NCBI GenBank assembly: GCA_910586705.1 | Contig: CAJUJK010000016.1 | Coordinates: forward strand, 21,222-85,221 | Direction: 5' to 3' | DNA from: an uncultured Lachnospiraceae bacterium | Lineage (GTDB): Bacteria; Bacillota; Clostridia; Lachnospirales; Lachnospiraceae | Length of the DNA: 64,000 nucleotides | Part shown: positions 17,632 through 25,261 of the stretch, one piece after another | How positions within the stretch are numbered: the first letter of the stretch is position 1 | Layout of the letters: the number at the start of each line of letters is the position of its first letter | Notes under the pieces: model-generated | Told to the model about the DNA's origin: nothing | Seen by the model: the letters and a program-made list of their open reading frames with translations, nothing else | Database searches by the model: none | Program-made: the position numbers and the translations under genes

Positions 17632-17660
17632 TTGACAGGCGCATAATAACTATATATAAT
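17632..17660 (+). promoter_or_regulatory. Promoter of the toxin-antitoxin operon
   Basis: A perfect TTGACA (17632-17637) and a perfect TATAAT (17655-17660) are 17 bp apart. TACGAAA-like repeats follow between the -10 box and the ribosome site, a likely place for autoregulation by the antitoxin. Confidence 0.85.
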
Positions 17661-17699
17661 AAAAGTACGAAAAACCATACGAAATTACGAGGTGATACT

Positions 17700-18020
17700 A
17701 TGTTAGCAGTAAAGAGCATGGATGTGCGTGAAAATTTTAAGGAATGGTGTAATAAAGTAATAAGCGGCGAAACGCTTATTGTGTCACGACCTAAAAATGA
17801 AAATGTAGTAATCGTATCAGAAAAAGAATATAACGAAATGGTAAAAGCCAGAAGAAACGCAGAATATCTGGCTATGCTGGACAGGAGTTATAAGCAGCTA
17901 GAAAATGGGGAATCCATTTCTTTCAGCATGGAAGAATTGCAGGCAATGGAATCTGATGACTGGGAACCTACTGAAAAAGTATTAAATTGGATGGAACGGA
18001 TGAAACATAAAGATGAATGA
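17700..18020 (+). CDS. Antitoxin, Phd/YefM family
   Basis: The 106-residue protein starts with the YefM DNA-binding domain (SMDVRENFKEWCNKVISGETLIVSRPKNENVVIVSEKEYNEM). A C-terminal half follows that should wrap the toxin (EESISFSMEELQAME region). In this family the antitoxin neutralises a YoeB-type mRNA interferase and, with it, represses its own promoter. GAGGTGAT precedes the ATG. The stop codon lies 8 bp inside the toxin gene, a typical coupled arrangement. The C-terminus is longer than in the shortest family members. Confidence 0.9.
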   Translation: MLAVKSMDVRENFKEWCNKVISGETLIVSRPKNENVVIVSEKEYNEMVKARRNAEYLAMLDRSYKQLENGESISFSMEELQAMESDDWEPTEKVLNWMERMKHKDE

Positions 18021-18276
18021 TTTTACCTTTACAGACAAAGGATTTTCTGATTACATTTATTGGCAGTCTCAAGACAGGAAAACAGCAAAGAGAATCAATA
18101 GTCTATTAGTGGATATTAAGCGAAATGGGGCAATGCAAGGCATTGGAAAGCCGGAGCCGCTGAAATATCGTCCCGGATATTCCAGACGGATTGATGAAAA
18201 AAACCGCTTGGTATACGATATTGATGCGTTGCAGAATATTAAAATCATATCATGCAGAGGACATTATGATGATTAA
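18013..18276 (+). CDS. Toxin, Txe/YoeB family mRNA interferase
   Basis: The 87-residue protein has the RelE-fold signature of YoeB: GKPEPLKYRPGYSRRIDEKNRLVYDI and the C-terminal SCRGHYDD. The catalytic Glu/Arg/His set (Glu of KPEPLK, Arg of SRRI, His of GHY) is present. YoeB cleaves mRNA in the ribosomal A site. The toxin looks complete, so the pair may keep the otherwise dead element in the chromosome by killing cells that lose it. Confidence 0.9.
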   Translation: MNDFTFTDKGFSDYIYWQSQDRKTAKRINSLLVDIKRNGAMQGIGKPEPLKYRPGYSRRIDEKNRLVYDIDALQNIKIISCRGHYDD

Positions 18277-18456
18277 CGCGACTATTCCTAAAAGATCTGA
18301 TTGACGTGTTGTAGGCTTTTTGTTAGAATCTTGTTAGTAAACTTACAGCGAACAATGAAAACGCACGAAAAGCTGCGAAAAGAACTCCTCTAAAATACAG
18401 CGTTTCACGCAACATCAGACAAAACCGAGATAACACAGATAAAGCGTTATTGCATT

Positions 18457-18499
18457 TTGGTAGTGCGGAGGTCACGGGTCCGATTCCCGTCAGCAGCTT
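18457..18499 (+). repeat. attR core (second copy of tRNA-Thr 3' half)
   Basis: This is the exact 43-bp duplicate of 13691-13733. Upstream bases do not continue the tRNA, so this is not a second tRNA gene. Confidence 0.93.
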
Positions 18500-18503
18500 A
18501 CAG

Positions 18504-18533
18504 AAACCCCGTAAATATAAAACGGGGTTTTTT
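18504..18533 (+). terminator. Original tRNA-Thr terminator
   Basis: AAACCCCGT pairs with ACGGGGTTT and is followed by TTTT. It lies a few bases beyond attR, where the tRNA transcript ended before integration. Confidence 0.8.
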
Positions 18534-18585
18534 CTTATCATTTTTTTGGCAAAACCAAAACATATCTGGAACTGGCGGGGAGAAT

Positions 18586-19200
18586 ATGCGCGAAGACTAC
18601 ACACAGTACAGCGACGAGGAACTTCTGATCCGTCTGCGGGACGGCGAGCAGGGCATCACGGATCACATTATGAATAAGTATAAAAATCTGGTGCGGAGCA
18701 AGGCGAAATCCATGTACATCCTCGGCGCGGACAGCGAGGATCTGATTCAGGAAGGCATGATCGGGCTGTTCAAGGCGATCCGGGACTACGACAGCGGCAG
18801 GGACGCCAGTTTCTTCACCTTTGCGGATCTGTGCGTCTCCAGACAGATGTACACGGCGGTTCAGGCTTCCAGAAGGCAGAAACATATCCCCTTAAACAAC
18901 TATATCTCTCTTTACGGCAATGCCTCCGAGGGACAAGGCGGCGAGGAGGAAGCGCTTGTCAACGTGCTTGCCTCCGGCTCCGGCTTAAACCCCGAGGAAC
19001 TTGTCATAGACAAGGAAAATGTAGACAGACTGGAAATGCTCATAGAACGGGAACTGAGCAGTTTTGAAAAACAGGTGCTCGATCTGTACCTGACGGGAAT
19101 GCGCTACCAGCAGATCGCGAAAGTGCTTGGGCGGGACGACAAGTCCACGGACAACGCCCTCCAGAGAATCAAGACGAAACTCAGAAAAGCCATAAAGTAA
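18586..19200 (+). CDS. sigH: RNA polymerase sporulation sigma factor SigH
   Basis: The protein matches SigH (Spo0H) over its full 204 residues. Region 2 reads DSEDLIQEGMIGLFKAIRDYD and FFTFADLCVSRQMYTAVQASRRQKHIPLN, and region 4 reads SSFEKQVLDLYLTGMRYQQIAKVLGRDDKSTDNALQRIKTKL. SigH drives early sporulation and competence-type genes. The open frame reaches back into attR, but the ATG at 18586 has GGGGAGAAT in front and matches the SigH N-terminus. Only 87 bp separate it from the element, which now parts it from the tRNA-Thr transcription unit. I see no clear sigma-A promoter in that gap. Confidence 0.93.
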   Translation: MREDYTQYSDEELLIRLRDGEQGITDHIMNKYKNLVRSKAKSMYILGADSEDLIQEGMIGLFKAIRDYDSGRDASFFTFADLCVSRQMYTAVQASRRQKHIPLNNYISLYGNASEGQGGEEEALVNVLASGSGLNPEELVIDKENVDRLEMLIERELSSFEKQVLDLYLTGMRYQQIAKVLGRDDKSTDNALQRIKTKLRKAIK

Positions 19201-19229
19201 AAAATCGAGCGCGGCGCGCTCGATTTTTG
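19201..19229. terminator. Bidirectional terminator between sigH and ispF
   Basis: AAAAATCGAGCGC and GCGCTCGATTTTT form a 13-bp perfect stem with a 3-base loop. The A/T runs at both ends allow termination on both strands. Confidence 0.88.
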
Positions 19230-19231
19230 CT

Positions 19232-19780
19232 TTACATCATTTCCGCTCTGTGCGGGCATCCCCCGCACGCGCCGCAGTTTTTCGCCACATCCTCGCTGTA
19301 CAGTTCCCGCGGACTGGTGAGCAGACACACCGCCTGCGCGGAAATGCCCTCGCCCTTTCCTGTAAAGCCAAGCCCTTCCTCGGTGGTCGCTTTCACATTC
19401 ACCTGCGACACCTCTATGCCGAGCGCACCTGCAATGTTCTCCCGCATCTGGTCGATATGGGGACCCATCTTGGGCGCCTGCGCGATGATCGTGGCGTCGA
19501 TGTTTTCCACCAGAAACAGATTTTCCGTAAGGAGCTTCGCCACATGTTCCAGCAGCTTTATGGAGGAAATCCCCTTGTAGGCGGGATCGCTGTCCGGGAA
19601 ATGTTTTCCGATATCCCCCAGCGCAGCAGCCCCTAAAAGCGCGTCCATAATGGCGTGCAGCAGCACATCCGCGTCAGAGTGGCCAAGAAGCCCCAACTCA
19701 TAGGGAATCTCCACCCCGCCAATTATGCACTTCCTGTTTTCCACCAATTTGTGTACGTCATATCCTATTCCTATTCTCAT
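19232..19780 (-). CDS. ispF: 2-C-methyl-D-erythritol 2,4-cyclodiphosphate synthase, with a Cys-rich tail
   Basis: IspF cyclises CDP-ME-2-phosphate in the non-mevalonate isoprenoid pathway. The metal-binding motif GIGYDVHKL and the signatures LGHSDADVLLHAIMDALLGAA, KHFPDSDPAYKGISS and TTEEGLGFTGKGEGISAQA are complete. The ATG at 19780 matches the family start and follows GAGGGCGGA. The protein is 182 residues against a usual 155-160. The extra C-terminal tail carries CGACGGCPH near the end, a cluster of three Cys and one His that might bind a metal. It ends 3 bp from the sigH terminator. Confidence 0.93.
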   Translation of the reverse strand: MRIGIGYDVHKLVENRKCIIGGVEIPYELGLLGHSDADVLLHAIMDALLGAAALGDIGKHFPDSDPAYKGISSIKLLEHVAKLLTENLFLVENIDATIIAQAPKMGPHIDQMRENIAGALGIEVSQVNVKATTEEGLGFTGKGEGISAQAVCLLTSPRELYSEDVAKNCGACGGCPHRAEMM

Positions 19781-19901
19781 ATTCCGCCCTCTCTCCAAAC
19801 ATGCGTTACGGGACACGCCTTATCGCATTCTCCGCACCCTGCGTCTATTATCCCATATATTGTCCTTATTATCCCAGGACCGGCTTTTCCTGATTCAGAC
19901 A

Positions 19902-21227
19902 TCAGCCTTTCCCGCCGATCGTCCTCCGGCAGAAAATCCACGACATCACCGCCGCGATCGTCCACCCCACAGGCCACGAGAGCCAGATGCCCGTCTCCCG
20001 CAGAAATGCCGAGAACACAAAGGCGAGAATCACGCGCAAAATCAGATCCGTAAAGGTGGATACCATAAATTCCCGCATCCGTTCCGCCCCCCGCAGCACG
20101 CCGTCCGACACCAGTTTCACAGCCGCCACGAAGTAGAAGGGCGATACGATCCGCAAAAAGGTCATGCCCGTCTGCAGCGCGCCGCTGCCCGTGTCCTCCA
20201 GAAAGAGCTGCATCATCATCCGCCCAAGGAAAAAGTAGAGCAGGAAAAAGGGCGCCGCCACCGCCACCGCCATCTTCATCCCGGCAAGGAACCCGTCCCT
20301 GATCCGTTCCCTGCGCCCGGCTCCGAGATTCTGCGCCGCAAAGCCGGACACCCCGTTTCCCAGCGTGGTAAAGCCTGTGATGACAAAGGTATTGAGCCGG
20401 ATCGCCGCCGAATATCCGGCAATCACGCCCGAACCATACGAGTTGACCAGTCCTTGTATAAAAATATTGCCCACGGACACGAAACTCTGCTGCAAAATGC
20501 TCGGCACCGCGATCAGACTGATTTTCTTTAAGAGGGAGAAGGAAAAGAGCGGCGGTTTCCCCTCGCATCTGATTTCTCCCAGTCTCCTTGCAAATGTCAG
20601 CAAAGCCAGTATGCAGGCGATGCCCTGCGCGATAAAGGTTGCCCATGCCACGCCTGCCACACCCCATGAAAACCCGGCGACAAACAGAAAATCCAGCGCG
20701 ATGTTCCCAAGCGAGGAGCCGATCAGAAAATAGAGCGGTGTGGTGGAATCCCCCAGCGAATTAAACATGCCCGTCGTCACATTATACAAAAAAAGAAAGA
20801 CAAAGCCGCCTATATAAATCTTCAGGTAAAGCGCTCCGTCCCCAAAAATATTTTCGGGCGTCCGTATCATGTGCATCATCGCCGGGGTTGTGTAAAGCCC
20901 CGCCGCCGTCAGAACCGCCGAGAGAACGGTTCCCGTGAGCAGAATCGTGGTCACAGCCGTCCGCACCTTACTGTAAGCCCTCGCCCCGAACAACTGCGAG
21001 AGAACGACCGAGCAGCCGATATTGCTCCCCACCGCCACCGCCATGAAGATCATGGTAATCGGGTAGGAGGCTCCCACCGCCGCCAGCGCGTCCTCGCCCG
21101 CGAACTTTCCGGCGATCATGCTGTCCGCCATATTGTAAAACTGTTGAAACACCACGCTGATAAACATGGGCAGCGTGTACCTGACTAACGTTTTTTGTGG
21201 CTCTCCCTCCGTTAAATCCTGAATCAT
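19902..21227 (-). CDS. MATE-family multidrug/cation antiporter
   Basis: The 441-residue membrane protein has twelve predicted membrane segments and the MATE N-terminal signature (LPMFISVVFQQFYNMADSMIAG, then ALAAVGASYPI). A second half-repeat begins around residue 230 (LIAVPSILQQSFVSVGNIFIQ). Members export drugs or metabolites using sodium or proton gradients. The ATG at 21227 follows GGGAGG; the longer frame to 21281 has no ribosome site. It lies downstream of coaBC on the same strand with an 85-bp gap. The substrate is unknown. Confidence 0.93.
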   Translation of the reverse strand: MIQDLTEGEPQKTLVRYTLPMFISVVFQQFYNMADSMIAGKFAGEDALAAVGASYPITMIFMAVAVGSNIGCSVVLSQLFGARAYSKVRTAVTTILLTGTVLSAVLTAAGLYTTPAMMHMIRTPENIFGDGALYLKIYIGGFVFLFLYNVTTGMFNSLGDSTTPLYFLIGSSLGNIALDFLFVAGFSWGVAGVAWATFIAQGIACILALLTFARRLGEIRCEGKPPLFSFSLLKKISLIAVPSILQQSFVSVGNIFIQGLVNSYGSGVIAGYSAAIRLNTFVITGFTTLGNGVSGFAAQNLGAGRRERIRDGFLAGMKMAVAVAAPFFLLYFFLGRMMMQLFLEDTGSGALQTGMTFLRIVSPFYFVAAVKLVSDGVLRGAERMREFMVSTFTDLILRVILAFVFSAFLRETGIWLSWPVGWTIAAVMSWIFCRRTIGGKG

Positions 21228-21312
21228 ATTGTGCCTCCCTTCGCTGCGGCTGTGCGCTGGCGCATATCTTATGTCAACCAATCTTCATCCGCCGCCTCCC
21301 GCTGTCGCCATG

Positions 21313-22500
21313 TCACAGAGCGGACAGCCTGTCAAGCAACCGATCCGCCACTTCCTCTTTGGAAAGAAGCGGCAGTTCCTCCGTCCTCTCCTTCGTGAGC
21401 AGCGTCACCACATTGGTGTCCGTGCCGAAACCCGCGCCCTCCTGCTTTAAGTTGTTCGCCACAATCATATCAATCTTTTTCTTTTCCAGTTTGGCCAGAG
21501 AATTTTCCAGCAGATGCTCCGTCTCCATGGAAAAGCCGCATAAAACCTGCCCCGCCCGGCGATGCGCCCCAAGCCACGCCAGTATGTCCTCCGTGCGCTC
21601 CAGTTCCACAGACAGCTCCTCATCCTTCTTCTTCAGCTTTTCATCCGCCGTCACAAGAGGACGGTAATCCGCCACCGCCGCCGCCTTGATTATGATATCC
21701 TGTTCCGCAGCCACGTCCTTGACCGCCTGCGCCATATCCGCCGCAGAGACGACAGGCACCACCTGTACACCCATGGGCGGAGTCAGCTCCACTTTCCCCG
21801 ACACAAGTGTCACATCCGCACCGCGCCGCACCGCCGCCGCCGCAACGGCATATCCCATCTTCCCTGTGGAATGATTGCTGATATACCGCACAGGATCAAG
21901 CTTTTCCCGTGTGGGTCCCGCCGTGACCAGCACCTTTTTCCCCGCCAGATCTTTGGGCGTAAGCGCCCGGAGAACCGCCTCAAACAAAACATCCGGCTCC
22001 GGCATTTTTCCTTCCCCGGTATCCCCGCACGCCAGATAACCGCACGCCGGGATGACCACCTCCATGCCGTAGTTTTTAAGCGTGCTGATATTATCCTGCA
22101 CAACCTGATTCTGGTACATCCTTGTATTCATCGCCGGCGCGAAAATCTTCGGGCACTGACAGGCGAGAAGCGTGGTCGTCAGCATATCGTCCGCAATCCC
22201 GTGCGCTGCCTTGGCAATCACATTGGCAGAAGCCGGCGCCACTAAAAACACGTCCGTCTGCTTTGCCAGAGACACGTGCTCCACCTGAAACTCAAAATTT
22301 CGGTCGAACGTGTCAACCAGACACCTGTTCCCCGTCAGGGACTCAAAGGTGATGGGATTGATGAAGTTCGTGGCGTTTTTCGTCATAATCACCGTCACAT
22401 CCGCCTGCTTCTTCCTCAGCATACTGGCAAGGGATGCGATCTTATAAGCCGCAATGCTTCCCGTCACGCCTAGTACGATATGTTTGCCTTTTAATAACAT
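21313..22500 (-). CDS. coaBC: Bifunctional phosphopantothenoylcysteine decarboxylase / phosphopantothenate-cysteine ligase
   Basis: CoaBC carries out two successive steps of coenzyme A synthesis. The N-terminal FMN-dependent CoaC half (about 1-180) has the GVTGSIAAYK start, LAPASANVIAKAAHGIADDML, PAMNTRMY (PXMNXXMW-type motif) and the ACGDTGEGKMPEP substrate clamp. The CoaB half (about 187-395) has VTAGPTREKLDPVRYISNHSTGKMG and KAAAVADYRP. The 395 residues match the family. It forms a coenzyme A group with coaX and the PanT-like gene upstream. Confidence 0.95.
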   Translation of the reverse strand: MLLKGKHIVLGVTGSIAAYKIASLASMLRKKQADVTVIMTKNATNFINPITFESLTGNRCLVDTFDRNFEFQVEHVSLAKQTDVFLVAPASANVIAKAAHGIADDMLTTTLLACQCPKIFAPAMNTRMYQNQVVQDNISTLKNYGMEVVIPACGYLACGDTGEGKMPEPDVLFEAVLRALTPKDLAGKKVLVTAGPTREKLDPVRYISNHSTGKMGYAVAAAAVRRGADVTLVSGKVELTPPMGVQVVPVVSAADMAQAVKDVAAEQDIIIKAAAVADYRPLVTADEKLKKKDEELSVELERTEDILAWLGAHRRAGQVLCGFSMETEHLLENSLAKLEKKKIDMIVANNLKQEGAGFGTDTNVVTLLTKERTEELPLLSKEEVADRLLDRLSAL

Positions 22501-22586
22501 GCGCTATTCCCTCCCATCGCCTGTTCGCTCCGTTCCCGTCAGACACCCCGGCATCTGAAGCCCGGATCATTGTATAACATTTGTTA

Positions 22587-23354
22587 TTATTCTATATTCC
22601 TGCGATAAATCAGCCCAAGCCCCTTCAGGGTAAGCTCGTTATCGCACACAATTTTTCTCTTACAGTGTGGAACGATGCTCTCCGCAAGCCCGCCCGTCGC
22701 CACCACCGGCGCTTCGTAGCCCAGCTCGTCATAAATCCGCTCGATCATGCCGTCCAGACATGCTGCCTGTCCCATCACGATTCCGCTCTTCATACAGTCG
22801 ATGGTATTTCTGCCGATCACCTTCTTCGGCGGCTCCAGACTGATGCGCGGAAGCTGTGAAGTGCGGTTGACGAGAGAGTCCAGAGATACCTTCACCCCCG
22901 GCAGGATCATGCCGCCGATATAGTTCTTCCTGTCGTCCACCACGCTGATGGTGGTGGCAGTACCCATGTCGATCATAATGATCGGCGCCCCGTAATAGTG
23001 CAGCCCCGCCACCGCGTTGACTACCAGATCCGACCCGAGCTGCGCCGGGTTGTCCATCAGAATGTTTAAGCCTGTCTTAAGCCCCGGCCCCACCACAAGC
23101 GGGGTCTGGTGAAACAGCTTTTCCAGACTGGATTTCACGATATTGTTGAGGGGAGGCACGACGGAGGAGATAATGCTCCCGGTGATGTCCTCCACACCGA
23201 TGCGGTAGAGATCAAATAACGCCCGAAATTCTACCACATACTCCAGTTCCGTGTTCGCCTGATTGGTGGAGACGCGCTCCACGAAGCACACTTTCTCCCC
23301 GTCCATACAACCGATGACAATGTTTGTGTTGCCGATGTCAACTGCTAAAATCAT
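22587..23354 (-). CDS. coaX: Type III pantothenate kinase
   Basis: CoaX phosphorylates pantothenate, the first committed step to coenzyme A. The 255-residue protein shows the ASKHA-fold motifs DIGNTNIVIG (phosphate 1), GSDLVVNAVAGLHYYG and IDMGTATTISVVDDRKNYIGGMILPG (phosphate 2), and a C-terminal ATGGLAE. Type III kinases are not inhibited by CoA. It lies between coaBC and the ECF transporter gene on the same strand, which supports a pantothenate uptake-and-conversion operon. Confidence 0.95.
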   Translation of the reverse strand: MILAVDIGNTNIVIGCMDGEKVCFVERVSTNQANTELEYVVEFRALFDLYRIGVEDITGSIISSVVPPLNNIVKSSLEKLFHQTPLVVGPGLKTGLNILMDNPAQLGSDLVVNAVAGLHYYGAPIIMIDMGTATTISVVDDRKNYIGGMILPGVKVSLDSLVNRTSQLPRISLEPPKKVIGRNTIDCMKSGIVMGQAACLDGMIERIYDELGYEAPVVATGGLAESIVPHCKRKIVCDNELTLKGLGLIYRRNIE

Positions 23355-23374
23355 GCCGTTTCCCTGCCTTTTTG

Positions 23375-23528
23375 TATTGTACTCGCAAACCCGCGCTTTC
23401 GCGCTCTACATCCGCCTTCGTCGGACGTTTGCTCATTTTCGCCGCCGAAAAGCAAATGCCTGCTTCGCTGTCGCTTGCTTTTCTTTCGCGGCTTCTATAT
23501 TGTACTCGCAAAGCAAATGCCTGCTTCG
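23375..23528. repeat. Short direct repeats between panT-like gene and coaX
   Basis: TATTGTACTCGCAAA occurs at 23375-23389 and 23498-23512. AAAGCAAATGCCTGCTTCG occurs at 23449-23467 and 23510-23528. The last copy ends just after the stop codon of the transporter gene. GCCTGCTTCGC is also found beside repeat copy A near 6545, so this may be part of a wider intergenic repeat family. Confidence 0.7.
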
Positions 23529-23529
23529 G

Positions 23530-24396
23530 TCACGCTTTCCTTGCCGCCAGCAGCGCGGCGTCCTCCGCCTCGTGGCTCTTATTCGCGTACAGAGGCTTCA
23601 CCCTTGTCAGCGCCAGACCGACGCCCGTCACAATAATCGCCGCGACCACAGCCTCCACCACGCCGTTGAATGCCACCACGCCCAGAATAACGTCCAGCAC
23701 CGCGTCGCCCGCCACGCCCATGGCATTCGCGTAGGCGTCCTTATACAGAATGAAAATGCCGCTCATCACAAAGAGCGTATTGGTAAACGCGCCTGCAAGC
23801 CCCGCATAGGAGAGCGCAATATTGGCAGATGCCTTTTTCAATCCGCCTGCGGTCAGCGCTGCCATGAGCGCCGCTCCCACCACCAGACCGATCACCGTGC
23901 AGACAACCGCGCTCAGTGCCTCCGGGAACAGCCGCATCAGGAACGCCCTGACAGAGACGAATAATATAACAGATGCTATCAAATCTACGGCAATCTTTCC
24001 CGCCTTGTTGTCGCCCTTCACGATCCTGCGGATCAGGAGCCATACAAAGTAGGGAACCACGCCGACTAAAATACGCGGCACAAAACAGATGTACAGGCTC
24101 TTAAAGATACCCGACACCCCCGCAACCTGATAGGCTAAGACCGGCGAGAACACAAACGCCGAAGCCGTAGCCGCCTTTACTGTGTTGTTGATAAAGCTGG
24201 TGAGTCCAAATACGAATCCTAAAAATGCACCTTTCTTCGGTCCGAGAAATAGCGCTCCAAGGATCACCGGGATGTGAATAATCGTCGCGTTGATGACTAC
24301 AAGCGGAATATATCCCAGCGGTGTGAATGCCATAATCACAATTATGGCGGTGAACAGTGCCGTAAGCACAAGTTCGTAAGTCTTTTCATTTTTCAT
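23530..24396 (-). CDS. ECF transporter S component, probably pantothenate-specific (PanT-like)
   Basis: The 288-residue protein is an integral membrane substrate-binding subunit of an energy-coupling-factor importer. The N-terminal helix (TYELVLTALFTAIIVIMAF) and the segment GALFLGPKKGAFLGFVFGLTSFINN are typical. Six or more hydrophobic segments follow. The shared EcfA/EcfT module must be encoded elsewhere. Its position directly upstream of coaX and coaBC is the main reason to propose pantothenate as substrate. Confidence 0.88.
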   Translation of the reverse strand: MKNEKTYELVLTALFTAIIVIMAFTPLGYIPLVVINATIIHIPVILGALFLGPKKGAFLGFVFGLTSFINNTVKAATASAFVFSPVLAYQVAGVSGIFKSLYICFVPRILVGVVPYFVWLLIRRIVKGDNKAGKIAVDLIASVILFVSVRAFLMRLFPEALSAVVCTVIGLVVGAALMAALTAGGLKKASANIALSYAGLAGAFTNTLFVMSGIFILYKDAYANAMGVAGDAVLDVILGVVAFNGVVEAVVAAIIVTGVGLALTRVKPLYANKSHEAEDAALLAARKA

Positions 24397-24444
24397 GGTA
24401 CAATCCTCCTGTTATTATTCTCATACGAGATACAATACGGTGGT

Positions 24445-24473
24445 ATCATACCACATTGCTGTTTCCTTTACAA
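24445..24473 (-). promoter_or_regulatory. Promoter of the panT-like/coaX/coaBC operon
   Basis: On the minus strand TTGTAA (24473-24468) and TATGAT (24450-24445) are 17 bp apart. An AGGAGG site precedes the start codon further downstream. Confidence 0.75.
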
Positions 24474-24507
24474 TAAAGTTTTAAAAAACATATGTTATGT
24501 ATCAAAA

Positions 24508-24534
24508 AAAAGACAGCCCGGCGGACTGTCTTTT
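24508..24534 (-). terminator. Terminator of the rubrerythrin gene
   Basis: AAAAGACAG and CTGTCTTTT pair over 9 bp with a GC-rich loop. On the minus strand the stem runs into eight T residues, shortly after the rubrerythrin stop codon. Confidence 0.88.
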
Positions 24535-24542
24535 CTCGCTTT

Positions 24543-25082
24543 TTAATAATTCTCCGGCTTCACCTGAAAATAGGACTGGGGGTGTTTGCACACGGGGCAG
24601 AGCTCGGGCGCTTTCTTCCCGATCACGATATGACCGCAGTTTAAGCATTGCCATACGCAGTCGCCGTCCTTGGAGAACACAACGCCGTCCTCGATGTTCT
24701 GGATCAGCTTGCGGTATCTCTCCTCGTGCTCCTTCTCGATCTTTGCCACACCCTCAAAGAGCAGCGCCAGCTCCTCAAAGCCCTCTTTTCTCGCATCCTC
24801 CGCAAATCCCGCGTACATGTCCGTCCACTCGTAATTCTCGCCCTCTGCCGCGTCCTGCAGATTCTCCCTCGTCCCGGGAATCGCGCCACCGTGCAGATAC
24901 TTAAACCAGATCTTGGCATGTTCCTTCTCGTTTGCCGCCGTCTCCGCGAAGATATTTGCCATCTGCACATACCCGTCCTTCTTTGCCTTGGACGCATAGT
25001 AAGTATACTTCGTGTACGCCTGCGATTCCCCGGCAAACGCCGCCAGCAGGTTCTTTTCTGTCTTTGTTCCTTTTAAATCCAT
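24543..25082 (-). CDS. rbr: Rubrerythrin
   Basis: Rubrerythrin reduces hydrogen peroxide in anaerobes with electrons from rubredoxin or ferredoxin. The diiron four-helix domain (about 1-140) has AGESQAYTKYTYYASKA, ETAANEKEHAKIWFKYL and GVAKIEKEHEERYRKLI. The C-terminal rubredoxin-like domain has WQCLNCGHIV and APELCPVCKHPQSYF, that is, four Cys in two CxxC knuckles. The 179 residues match the family. AGGAGGGGCTGTT precedes the ATG. It is monocistronic, with its own promoter and terminator. Confidence 0.95.
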   Translation of the reverse strand: MDLKGTKTEKNLLAAFAGESQAYTKYTYYASKAKKDGYVQMANIFAETAANEKEHAKIWFKYLHGGAIPGTRENLQDAAEGENYEWTDMYAGFAEDARKEGFEELALLFEGVAKIEKEHEERYRKLIQNIEDGVVFSKDGDCVWQCLNCGHIVIGKKAPELCPVCKHPQSYFQVKPENY

Positions 25083-25112
25083 AACAGCCCCTCCTTTTTT
25101 ATCAGTGTTACC

Positions 25113-25141
25113 ATTTTACGCCAAATCTTTTCAAATGTCAC
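25113..25141 (-). promoter_or_regulatory. Promoter of the rubrerythrin gene
   Basis: On the minus strand GTGACA (25141-25136) and TAAAAT (25118-25113) are 17 bp apart. Confidence 0.65.
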
Positions 25142-25169
25142 GAAAAAGTCGAAAAAATCCATGAACCTG

Positions 25170-25198
25170 TTGTCAATCCCTTTACATTAGTTTAGTAT
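25170..25198 (+). promoter_or_regulatory. Promoter of purC
   Basis: TTGTCA (25170-25175) and TAGTAT (25193-25198) are 17 bp apart, about 65 bp before the purC ATG. No purine riboswitch was seen in the short leader. Confidence 0.75.
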
Positions 25199-25261
25199 AG
25201 TGTCTAGGAAAGTATCGTTTGCAGCGCCATGCTGCAAAATCCACAAAGAGAAAGGAACGCC

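Larger units (their letters stand above)
13691..18499 (+). mobile_element. 4.77-kb integrated element in tRNA-Thr with a dead integrase
   Basis: The segment lies between two identical 43-bp copies of the tRNA-Thr 3' half. It is visibly more AT-rich than its flanks. It carries an integrase frame at the tRNA end, five small genes of mostly unknown function and a YefM/YoeB pair at the far end. TTGTTAG pairs lie near each end (13807-13825 and 18320-18337) and resemble integrase arm sites. No relaxase, replication or capsid gene is present. The integrase holds two stop codons, so the element should be unable to move by itself. The two att copies show the boundaries exactly. Confidence 0.9.

Noticed and set aside
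18457..18499. Second tRNA gene
   Set aside because: Only the 3' half is present. The acceptor 5' strand and D arm are missing, so it is the attR copy.
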